Of a stretch of DNA of 64,000 nt, positions 42,894 through 52,600 are shown piece by piece. The stretch comes from Tolypocladium sp. Sup5 PDA-1 (Eukaryota > Ascomycota > Sordariomycetes > Hypocreales > Ophiocordycipitaceae): positions 88,136 through 152,135 of the forward strand of contig JPHH03000074.1 in NCBI GenBank assembly GCA_000750105.3, given 5' to 3'. Both the position numbers and the translations under genes were made by a program. Each line of letters opens with the position of its first letter. The first letter of the stretch is position 1. A model generated the notes under the pieces. It ran no database searches. It was not told where the DNA came from and worked only from the letters and a program-made list of their open reading frames with translations.

Positions 42894-45800
42894 CAGCGCT
42901 CATCATAAATCAATCAAATCAACTTTGGCCCCAAAGTTGATTTGATTGACAGGTTTCCGGTCCAAATTGATTGATTTGATTTGATTGACTCCTCCCAATC
43001 AACTGTATGGGCGACCTGTACACCTGGTATACGAGGGTCTTTCGCCGTCCCCTACGACTTAATTCCCTCCCCAACTCCCCAGCTTCACCCCACCATGTCG
43101 GACCCAATTCTTCAGACAATGAACTCGCTCCAGCGTATCAGCCCCCATGGCGAGCCTTTGTGATGTTAGCGTCAACTTGGCCAGGCTGAACTGCCTCTCG
43201 CAGTCAGTTGCCATCGCCGGAATGGCAAAGACGTCCAAGGCAAAGCTGCTTAATGCCGGGAAAGTATGCTTATGGTCTCTCCACCACTGGATCGGCTCTT
43301 GTGTGTCTTGTGGCTCAAGGCGGAGGTACTTGTCCAACTCGCTGACACTGCCGCTCGTTGCAAATGCCTTTTTCGTTCTGCTGTTAATCCACTGCGTATA
43401 GTGATCGTCCTTCTTGCCCGTTCCCATTGAGGCAGGCTTCGACTGTTCCTTGTCATTCTGCTGGTTCGTCTGATACCACCGCGCAAAGTAGTCCTTCATG
43501 CCCGCCTTTGCATCACGAACCCAGGCTAATTGTTCCTCAGTCACCCAAGTAGCCTCCAACCAGCTGATGCCAAATCTCGGATGAAGAATAACTGCTGCCG
43601 CAAACAAGGGAGACTCTCCGAGCTTATTGTAATACTCGTCCAGCTTCTTCCAGCCGTTGTTGATAGATGCCCGGATATACGCTCGATGATCTGCGGGTAA
43701 CGAGCTCTTCTGGGAGATCTCATGCGACGGTGACTTATCAAGCGAGTCATGTTCGGTCCGGGAATGCTCTGGCAAGGCAGCTACCGTAAATCTTGACGTT
43801 TGACTTCGCTGTTGAACCATATATATCTCGTCATCAAAGCGAGCAGGGCGGCGACGGGCACGGGTCGGCCGGCTTTCGAATTCCCTCAGACCAATCGGCT
43901 CAAGATCGTCTAGATTCGTCTCCCTTATTGTCTTGGTTGTTACCTCGTTGTAAAAGCCTTTCCAGTCCTCGAAATGTTCGAGCAGGTATTCCATTCCAAC
44001 CAGGACTTCCCACAGCCGCCCATGGCTGTCGCCTTTACCCCAACCTTGCGTCCGCATCGTCTGAAAGTATAGAGGCTTAAGGATCTCGTTGACCTCGCCA
44101 AGAACGCGCCAATCCTCGTTGGATAAGATATCATCAGCAGGGATTCGTTTTGCCTCGTCTTGCTCGCCCTCGAGCGCAAAGATGAAAGCCCTAATGTCAG
44201 TCTGCTTCCGCAGAGCCCTCTCAATCATCATATAAGTAGAGTTCCACCGCGTCTCATTATCCAGCACGACCTCAAGCTCGGCGGTTGATTCCTCGGAAAG
44301 ACGGTACCCCTCGTACTCCTGCTCGTGAGCGATGCGCTTGAAATATTCGCTGCGTTGAGGTGACGATCTGATGAATTTGACGATATTGTGGAGCTTTCCA
44401 ATTGGGCCCTTTGAACGCCAATGACGAAGGTCTTGCTCCGCAAGACCTCTCATGCCGTTGATGTCTGACTCTAGCTCGAAAGAGTCGGCATCTTTGCCGA
44501 AAAGAAACGCGCGCGCAACAAGATTGAGAATATGGCCATAGCAGCGCATCCGATGGGCCTTTATATCAGCCGCTTTGATCGACGGGTCAAGCTGCCTGAA
44601 GAAATAGGACAAACAGGTGTCGTTCGCCTTCAGATTGTCAGACATGACCGTTCCAACCCGCCCACCAATCTCCCACTGTTGGACAATGCCGAACAAAGTA
44701 TGCGCAAGGTTCTCGCCATTGTGAGTACCAAATTGACGGCGTAGGGCCAGCAACCTGGATTGTTGGTACCCGACTTTGTCGATGAAGTGCGCAAACACAG
44801 CCATTATCGAAAGGCGGTTTGGCGATGTCCAGAGATCGAAGCTGATGTGTATTTTCGTGAGCGCAGTACCCAGCTCCGCTCTGATAACATCGATTTTGGA
44901 CTCGAAGATCCTCTGAAGCTCTCTGGTTATAGAACTGCTACTCCAGGGGATCTGGAGCGCTAATTCATGGTCGAATCGGTAGAAAAGCTCCTTCAGAAAC
45001 TTGTGCTCAAAAATTGTAAATGGCACATCGCTGTCAATGACGAACCCAACACTGAGTTCTTGTATAGCTTTGACCTTTGCTTTTGGTATCATGCTCTGGT
45101 CAAGCCGCGGTCGTTTGGGAGGTGCACAGGAATGGGTATCGATCGCGCTATCGTCGTCGCTGGGGCTTGACTGGCTCGTCGGGGTGATCCGGTGAAATCT
45201 AGGCGAGTCAGTAGATGGATTTGTTGGTCCAGGGGCGGATACGTACTTGCGAAGATGATCTGCTGCTGAAGATGTGGCTTGTACTGAGAAGAATTCCGGC
45301 CGGCCCTTCGTATCGCAACGACTGCAGCACCAGACATTACCGATTGGCTGATCCTGGTTATTCAATTCGATGAAAAACATGCCATGTGACCTAATCCAGC
45401 TCTTTCTACCCTTTGCACCCTTCCGGGCTAGCGAAGCTTCTTGGACAAAGCGGCGGTTCTTCCAGACGATCTTGGGTAGATCCTCAATAGTAGGGTTAAC
45501 GGGCAGATCTTGGACAGCAGCCTCCTCGAGTTGCTTGGCCACGGTCGTTGGTTGTGATAGTCGCGAGAACGCAGAAGGAAAGAGTGAAGTGGGGCATGGT
45601 GTTGAAACCTCTGGCGAAAGACTCGACGGAGTAGACGGTGTTTGTAAGTGCGACATCTCGTCGTTGATGTTATGTCGTGACGGCGAAGTTGACGCGTCGC
45701 GCAGGGTGGCGAAGGCGCGTAACCGCGTCATCCTAGCTAGCCCCGGGTTGGCCCGGCCGGCGATAGTAGGTACCTAATCTTACTGCTATATTATGTGGTT

Positions 45801-46027
45801 GAGTAAGTAGCATCCATCTGTGATTACGTTCTGTAGGGTAGGGACCAGGCAGGACAGGTCATTCATTGATGGCACTTCGGGTAACTACAGCATAGTATAT
45901 ATCAACTTAACCAAATCATGTCAACTTTCAAATCACTGGAATTGATTTGATTGAACGTAAGACTGGGCTGATTTGATTGATTTGATTGGGATGATTGATT
46001 GATTGAGTTGATCTGTGATGAGCGCTG
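42894..46027 (-). mobile_element. hAT-family DNA transposon, structurally complete
   Basis: 3134-bp element with 12-bp perfect inverted repeats (cagcgctcatca at 42894-42905; its complement at 46016-46027) and an exact 8-bp target duplication gttctgcc at 42886-42893 and 46028-46035, the length characteristic of hAT. Subterminal blocks rich in ttgattgattt occur at both ends (42907-42990 and 45940-46010) and are probably transposase binding repeats. The single large gene is open throughout. The insertion splits a LINE relic. Confidence 0.95.
43059..45731 (-). CDS. hAT transposase
   Basis: Transposase of 890 codons if read through, 874 residues if a 48-bp intron is removed (GTACGT...CCTAG, within 45192-45243, in phase, no stop). 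A BED-type zinc finger region lies near residues 85-160 (WIRSHGMFFI, VWCCSRCDTKGR, ADHLRK). The RNase-H-like core has KIHISFDLWTSPNRLSIM, VGTVMSDNLKANDTCLSYFF, and the family signature HRMRCYGHILNLVARAFLFG; ETRWNSTYMMIERAL follows. The C-terminal dimerisation domain has WWRDHKHTFPALSSFALDVF, AIPAMATDCERQFSLAKLTL and SQRLAMGADTLERVHCLKNW. All segments expected for an active hAT transposase appear. The element lies within its own inverted repeats, so the gene and ends belong together. Confidence 0.93.
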   Translation of the reverse strand: MTRLRAFATLRDASTSPSRHNINDEMSHLQTPSTPSSLSPEVSTPCPTSLFPSAFSRLSQPTTVAKQLEEAAVQDLPVNPTIEDLPKIVWKNRRFVQEASLARKGAKGRKSWIRSHGMFFIELNNQDQPIGNVWCCSRCDTKGRPEFFSVQATSSAADHLRKYVSAPGPTNPSTDSPRFHRITPTSQSSPSDDDSAIDTHSCAPPKRPRLDQSMIPKAKVKAIQELSVGFVIDSDVPFTIFEHKFLKELFYRFDHELALQIPWSSSSITRELQRIFESKIDVIRAELGTALTKIHISFDLWTSPNRLSIMAVFAHFIDKVGYQQSRLLALRRQFGTHNGENLAHTLFGIVQQWEIGGRVGTVMSDNLKANDTCLSYFFRQLDPSIKAADIKAHRMRCYGHILNLVARAFLFGKDADSFELESDINGMRGLAEQDLRHWRSKGPIGKLHNIVKFIRSSPQRSEYFKRIAHEQEYEGYRLSEESTAELEVVLDNETRWNSTYMMIERALRKQTDIRAFIFALEGEQDEAKRIPADDILSNEDWRVLGEVNEILKPLYFQTMRTQGWGKGDSHGRLWEVLVGMEYLLEHFEDWKGFYNEVTTKTIRETNLDDLEPIGLREFESRPTRARRRPARFDDEIYMVQQRSQTSRFTVAALPEHSRTEHDSLDKSPSHEISQKSSLPADHRAYIRASINNGWKKLDEYYNKLGESPLFAAAVILHPRFGISWLEATWVTEEQLAWVRDAKAGMKDYFARWYQTNQQNDKEQSKPASMGTGKKDDHYTQWINSRTKKAFATSGSVSELDKYLRLEPQDTQEPIQWWRDHKHTFPALSSFALDVFAIPAMATDCERQFSLAKLTLTSQRLAMGADTLERVHCLKNWVRHGGVKLGSWGGN

Positions 46028-46035
46028 GTTCTGCC

Positions 46036-46240
46036 GAAAGCTCCTATCATACACAGGACGATCAAGCGGGAGTACCAAGTACCGCGACAAAGCTTCCGAA
46101 CCAGATTGCGGCGCGCCGACGAGCTGTTTCCCAGTTGCGCGAGGCCTGCCCTACTCCCGCGCAGATTCGGCGAACCCGCAGGCGCGAGCACCCTCGCAAG
46201 CTACGACCTGCGTCTGTAGTTGGATGCCTGAGTCGCGCTG
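46036..46240 (+). pseudogene. LINE (Tad-like) ORF2 relic, 3' part
   Basis: Taking one copy of the 8-bp duplication as the empty site, the frame continues directly as KAPIIHRTIKREYQVPRQSF, RTRLRRADELFPSCARPALL and LPRRFGEPAG before a stop near 46227. It has the sequence character of LINE ORF2 ends and confirms the insertion point. Confidence 0.7.
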
Positions 46241-47272
46241 CACAAGCAGCATTTGGCTTCTGACAATTTGGACTTACCCAAGTCTGCGCAGTCAACAGTG
46301 CGGCCGCAGAACACTTCATGGCTTGCGATGAACGAGACGTGGTACGATCAGCACAAGCAGCTTGTGGCTTGGGCGGTGGTGCCTGTGCCGTCCCTGGCTT
46401 GTGCCCCAGCTGGCTGGAGATCTCCGGCGCCCGCAGATCTCCCCACGCCGCCTTTGGCTCCGTCAAGTGCTTAACATCTTCTCCATCCAGCTTCACACCG
46501 ACGAGGTTTAGAGGAGCCCATCCCATCCCAGCAGTACCTCACGACAAACGCATTGCGGGCTTTAGACGGCGGCGAGGGTAACAGTCCTCTCTTCCGACTC
46601 TCAGATAGCACCACCAGCTCCCTAGGCTGGTAATGGCAGGACACCACTTTCGCAAGCCGCTAGGAATGGGCATGTGGCTGTAAAGTGGTCGGTCACAATG
46701 GCGGCGGAGTACTCGCTGTTTGGCCCCGCCACCCAAGCACCCAAGGGAACTGAATATTAAGCTACGGGGGCCAATCACGTGGAAGCGGACTGGCGCCCAT
46801 GGGCATCTTCCTCGTGACACAAGGACGGCCGTCGGCAGGCAATGCTCCGTCCAATCATTGCTAACTAGGTTCCAAAGCCACGAATTTTGGGCTAGTATAT
46901 TCTAGCTAGGCTATGCACTAAGCTATCCACTAGACGACAGCTATTTAGGTGGACGGCCACTAGAGGACAGCTATAGTTTTAGGATGGTATACCGAGGCTA
47001 CCCTTCTATTATACTAGCTACCGAAGCCTGGCCTTGGACCGGGGCTATCCCCTCGGTGATAGTACTATAGTGCTCTGGCCATACCACTTTCTAGATATCC
47101 TTTGCTAGTAATCGACTTAGATATAGAACTCTTTAAAGAATACCCTTAATTAAATATATTATAAATGCTTATTCACGAATGTGCATTAGCTATAGAAATA
47201 TAAAAGTCTTTGACCCCTGCTAACTCAATACCACTAAACTCCGCCCCCTTTATTCTCCGCTATAATACCTTA
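46241..47272. other. Transition from mixed to AT-rich DNA
   Basis: Frames near 46253-46526 may continue the LINE tail but are not clearly protein-like. From about 46,880 onward the sequence turns AT-rich with dense cta/tag/tat trinucleotides and stays so to the end of the window. Confidence 0.6.
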
Positions 47273-47995
47273 TTAAAAGCTAACCTTAATGTCGTTGCTA
47301 GAATATATCTTCGTCGTAGAGTACCCGGCCTTGCCTATATAGTCGCTATATTCGTACATAGGCGTAATCTTTCCTCCGCTAGCACCGCTCGTCTTCGATA
47401 TAGGATTGTAAAAGGTGGCCTCCGTCTTGGGTAGGGAGTCGCAAGTGTGCGAGGGCTGCCCGTTCTAGGTATAGTACTCGACGAAGCTAACCTGCCCGTT
47501 CGTGAGCTTCCCGGCTCTAGAAGGCAGCTTCTACTCGCCGATAATAGTTAAACTGCCCGTTACACCGTTAACTAGACTGCCCCTCTAGGTAGTGTCCCCG
47601 ATGTTCTCGACGACTAGGTTATAGGTGTGACTATATTCTCCCTTGATGTTAACGGCGTAGCTGATACCGGCACTACTATTAGCTCTATCGCTATAGTTGG
47701 GGTGATCTGACTTGGTGCCGCCCTAGAATGAAGAGAAGGCGGCATGGATAACGCTTTGTCCGTTCGATTCCGGCCGGGGCTGGAGGCTAGTGTACCCGAC
47801 TTCTTTAATACCGTTGAAGTTAAATTGCTGGGCAAAGTAGAAGCCGCTCTTGTGGGGGGCATTAGCGATGTTAAATGGGAACGTAATGTCGGATAGTCCG
47901 TTAGAGGGAGCCTTATTAAATTTCTAACCGCTCCTAACGAGCGCGAGACCGAGTAAGGGCGCGTATGACGCGAGAAGAGCTATAGTAATCTTTAT
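47273..47995 (-). pseudogene. Secreted protein pseudogene (DUF3472-like), RIP-inactivated
   Basis: One frame of 241 codons reads as a secreted protein: a signal-peptide-like start (KITIALLASYAPLLGLAL), then SGFYFAQQFNFNGIKEVGYT, SLQPRPESNGQSVIHAAFSS, ANSSAGISYAVNIKGEYSHT, GKLTNGQVSFVEYYT and NGQPSHTCDSLPKTEATFY. This arrangement recalls DUF3472-type extracellular proteins. Five TAG stops interrupt it, all in frame (reverse codons at 47924-47926, 47723-47725, 47585-47587, 47531-47533 and 47465-47467), each where Trp fits the context (for example YYT*NGQP, TT*RGS). The expected start codon reads ATA (47995-47993). All six changes are G to A on the coding strand at TpG, as RIP produces. Confidence 0.8.
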
Positions 47996-48829
47996 GTTGC
48001 TTGTTTTAGTCTCGGGCCGTTTAGAACAAAGAGATAAGGGATCGTGGATAGGATAGTAACGATAGAATAGAAGCTAGTCGTTCCCTATACGATACTTATA
48101 CTAGGACCGTTAACGACTTAAGCACGATATCCTTATATAAGCGGAGAATGCAAATGACTTGTGATTAGAACGCTACGCCCCTGACCTATCCCTTATTTAT
48201 AGCTTATTTACTCTATATAAATAGAGCCGAATGTTATTTAACCTCGACCTTGTTAGGTTCCTAGCCTCTCCCTAGATAGGAATGGGCTACTCTAACGTTA
48301 TGCTAATGCGTTATGTTTTATCCTAAGGTATTTAGCGTTGATCGGCATGCGTACTAGCCTAATAGCGGAAATGCAGCGCCGCGCTTAAGGCATGTGGCTG
48401 CGTAGGGTTGTTGGAATTAACGGCAATCTCTAATGCGAGGAGAAGCTGCGCTGCCCTTTAGGGAAGGCCGAAAGTAACACGGAGTATAGTCTATGTGTTT
48501 ATTATCCGAGTTCACGAAGTTTACTAGGTTTAGAGCGACGCATAGTTTAGTGGCTTAGGCTTATAAATAAGTGCATAAGCCCGCGGAGCGTACTCTAATA
48601 TCCCGCGGTGGACTAAAGTAAACTAGGTCGGGATTATTCGCGGTTTTAGGGGCTAAGCTAAATATCTTTATAACTAGCGATGCGCTAACGTAGCCCTTGT
48701 AAAACTAATAGAGAAGATGGGTTATCGAGTCTTAATTAATTAGAAACTAACTATCGAGTTAATTATAGAGACTTATCGTCTGAAATGTATAGTAGTCACT
48801 AAGTGGACTTGATTGCTTTATAACCTACG
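47996..48829. other. AT-rich RIP-like DNA without a recognised gene
   Basis: Many TA steps and stops in all frames. It may belong to the gypsy element whose end is at 48830-48997, but no protein motif survives. Confidence 0.5.
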
Positions 48830-48997
48830 CTACTTCTTACTAACGCTAGCTTAGCTTCGCTAACCCGACGTAGGAGCTGGTGGACTTCCTGGAGGATACG
48901 GAGGCGCTGGAGGCGTTTGAAGCTGCCTACGGGCCCGTTATAACGAACGACGGGCCCCGTGAATAGTACGAGAAGCCGGCGGTACCGAGACGGAGTT
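48830..48997 (+). pseudogene. Gypsy retrotransposon polyprotein relic, C-terminal end
   Basis: Reads LSFANPT*ELVDFLEDTEAL, EAFEAAYGPVITNDGPRE, *YEKPAVPRRS, a typical tail of a fungal Ty3/gypsy polyprotein; the two stops are TAG where CAG (Gln) would fit. The frame is interrupted at 48997 by the repeat copy and appears to resume at 49540 as a short basic tail ending in TAA at 49573. Confidence 0.6.
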
Positions 48998-49539
48998 TGT
49001 TAAGGGAGAACGAACATACCAAAGGCCGAGTGCAACGATCGTCGTGTAAGTCGTAGAGTCGGTCCCTGCCTAAGAAGTCAGCTATTAGTTAGTGACACGA
49101 GTCGTCGTGTAAGTTAGTGCGCTGCTTGACGCGTAAGGCAAGACGGGTATCCCCGTGTAAGTCGGAGCGACCGTTGCCGTGTAAGTCGGAGCGACTGTCT
49201 CCGTGTAAGTTAGAACAGCAGCATAGTGGCGTGTAGTCTGCAAATCAACGCCTGTGTGTATAGGTCTTTGTATCATATAAGTCAAAGGTAAAGAGGCAAG
49301 GAGAGGCAACCACGGCTATCTCAAAAATGTAGGAGGAATTAACTAGGATTTTTCATTGTTAGAATCTCAAAAGCTCATGAACGTTACGACTTGCGTCGAT
49401 GCGTGCATGAGGGACCATCTATTCATAGGGACACAGACGTCTCTCTTATACCTATAGACTCGCTAGGCGTCCTAATATTCCTCTACTTTTTTGTGTTTTC
49501 CGTTTTTCTGGTCAGGGGTCTGCACCAACACCCTAACGA
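48998..49539 (+). repeat. ~540-bp dispersed repeat, copy 1 (solo LTR-like)
   Basis: Begins tttgttaaggg (from about 48996) and ends ccctaacgaa, short inverted termini. Internally it has subrepeats built on gtgtaagtcggagcgac (about 49155-49215). The copy is flanked by ggag on both sides, a likely target duplication. A second copy lies at 61067-61632 in the same orientation. Confidence 0.8.
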
Positions 49540-49600
49540 AGGAGCCGCCGTTTAGGAAGGGAAGACGGGGGGTAATGTCACGGGCTACGCTAGTTATGTA
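49540..49600 (+). mobile_element. Gypsy 3' end: polypurine tract and LTR start
   Basis: A purine-rich stretch aagggaagacgggggg (49557-49572) is followed by taa and tgtcacggg (49576 on), the arrangement of a polypurine tract and the TG start of a 3' LTR. It continues the polyprotein relic of 48830-48997. The right border of the LTR was not determined. Confidence 0.5.
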
Positions 49601-52600
49601 GTGCTGGCTGTGCTAGGACTAGGGTTGTGTAAGCGGGCCGGGCTCGGGCCCGGGCCCGGACTGTGTAAGTGAACTGAGATACCCGGTGGCCGCCCCGACT
49701 ACGGCGTTAGGGCTCTGTAATAAGAGCCCGAGGCAGGCCTGCCTCGTCCTCTTCCTCTTCCCTTTCTCTTTAGCTTTGAATAGATAATACGAAGGCACCT
49801 ATTTATTAAATAAACTCTAGCAAGCCCCTTATAATTAGGGAGTGTTTATTAAGATTAAGTCGCTTATTTAATAGAGCACTCGTTATCTAGATTATTAGAC
49901 TATCCCGGATAGCCGAATCCGGTTACTATATAGTTATTATATCCGGTATGTTACCGTATTAGGCGATGCTAACTCGATACTAGGGACCTTCCGTGAGCGG
50001 CGAAAGTAGGCCGTAGGGCTATACGTAAAGCTTTTCCTTTAACAGCGATAAAACGAATTATCGATGCCGATCTCTATAACTTATTAGTCGTAGATTAGCT
50101 AAAATTAGTAATACTTAGCGTTTAAGAGCTAGCCTAGGCTTATAACCTTTTAAAATATAACGGTTATAGATAGTTAATTAGCCTTAACCACTGCCTAAGT
50201 TAAGAGGACGAAGGTCCTAGTTATATATATAATAGCGGTGCCTAAGTGGGTTAGGACGCCTCCTTAGCTAGGGCGAAATATCGTTTAATATCTTAAATAC
50301 TAAGTAATCTAGGAGGTAATAAGGGCTTATAAAGCTAGAACTAGTGATTCTTTAATTCGTGTAATTTAGCTTAATTTAGCCTATGTTTAATATTTTCTAC
50401 TAGGGCTTATTAATAATAAGGCTAATTTCTAATTAATAAAGACTTTTTAGTTAAGGGTATTAGCGAACTAGGTGTTTTAGACCCTAGTATCTATTATAGT
50501 AATATCTGCTATATATTCTATACCCCGAGCCGTTGCCCTAGCTATAAGACTCTAGCTAGCCGCTTTCCCCCCTAGGCCCTAAACTCAAAGCCTTATCTAA
50601 TTCTATTCTATAGCTGCTTTACTTATAGGAGTTACTTACTATTTAAGTTACCCCCTACTCTAAAACGCTTATTCTATAGTCGCTTAATATATTAGCGTAT
50701 TACTAGATCGACTACTATCGGTTAATTATCGAGGGCTACTTATAATTTTTATATTTGCTTTATCCTTAATACTTCGCGTAGGATATAGTATACGCTTCGC
50801 TCGATCCTTAAGAGTAATAAGATTATCGTTAGATCGAATAGAGACTACGAAATCTAAAATATCTCTTAAGCTATCTTTATCCTCCTTCGATATTAACTTA
50901 TATATAGTTAATATAGCTTACCTATGCTTTCTCGCCGCTTAAAGATTATTAACTATAAGTTAGGCAATATCTTCGAGACTCCCTGCTTATATTCTAGAAG
51001 TAAACGCTTAATTATCGGCCTCGCTATTTAAGCCTGCCTATACGTTAGCTATAGCTAGTCTAGCAAGAACTAGCATTATAGAAACCCTTATTTTAGCGAT
51101 AAGAGGTAATAGTAAGAAATATAAAAATAGTAGATATAGCCTAACGGTTATATTATAGCTACGGAGGGTTAATATTAAATACCCTTAGGGTAAGTACGGC
51201 TACTTTATTTATACTCGAAGCCCCTTACTTTAGAGCCTGCTCGGGAAGTTAGGAATAAATAAAAGCGGTTAGATTAATAAGCGATAATAGAGGCTACGCA
51301 AGGAGGACGCTTAGCAGAAATATCTTCGAGAAATTAAAAGTCATGCGTTACGTAGGAGTTATATTCGATAAGATTTCGATACGCAAAAACTCTGCCCCTA
51401 CGATATGCGACGTGGCTAAGAAAAGAAGAAGACGAGAGTATAATAGAGTTTTTTTCGTAATATACTAAGTTAGAGGTTACTAGGCATTCTACGTATTACC
51501 TACGCGATTTATAGATATAATCCACGTCTTGCGCATAATTAATTATCTATCCTACCGGAGCAGGATAAATAAGATCCACTCGATAATAAAACCGTATAAG
51601 GTACGATAAATAAGCTAATCCGAATATTAGCTCGCTATAGAGGCGGCTAGCTTAATCGATGAAATATTTAGGTAGAAGTCGGAGTTAGCCTATAGAGAGG
51701 CTAACGGGCCTGCTACCGGGAGGAACTAACTATAATAATATAGTTAACGGCGTGATCGGAGAACTATACGACAAGCTTAATAAAGATAATAGGCAGGGCG
51801 GCTACGTCTCGCAAGGTTTAGCTAATAACCTATACCTAAGAGATATAACCGCTAATGCCGACGAGAATATGTTAGCGGCGGACTAGTTACGAAGGTAGAA
51901 GATTAATTACTCGTTCGGGTAATTTAAGTTAAAAGGAATAGATTCTAGATATATATTCGTCGTGCGAACTACTAAGAGCGTTTGCTAGGAATAGTGCACT
52001 AATTCCTTAGTAGAACGTCCGCGCCCGAGTTCGATAGTGTAGCTACGCTCGATATTCTCTAGATGCCGTATAGGATCGACTACGGAGTAAAAAATATAGT
52101 TCTACGGGCGCTAAAGAGGCGGATAAATACTACCTTGCTTTCTATTTTCGATTATATTAAGGTAATTAGGCGCCCTCTACGGCCCGTTACCTAACGTAGC
52201 GAATGGTTTTTCGATAATATAACTGTCTTCTTCCGCTACTAGCAGGCGCTAATAAGCTACCTAGTTCCGATAGAGAGGGAGTTTTTATTTACCGTTAGAT
52301 ATTCTCGTACTTGCAAAAGTAATATATGTATCGAAAGAAGTAACGAGCCCGACGAAGTTAATAGCTTCTCTATATAGTTATTTACCGCCGCTTATATTTC
52401 GTTTAAGAAGCTTTATTTATAGATATTAATATATAGGCGGTAACTCGAGGCTTTATATTTATTATAAGATAGTTAACTATTAGTAAGTCTAGTCGACCTA
52501 TAGTTATATACTTATATAATCGATTCCGTTCTAGCTACTAATTTTAAATACTAGTAAAGGAAGAATAGAGCGAAAATTAGCTTCTTAAATACCGTATTAA

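Noticed and set aside
46062..46526. 154-codon reverse frame
   Set aside because: It lies antisense to the LINE relic tail and is alanine/arginine-rich without motifs.
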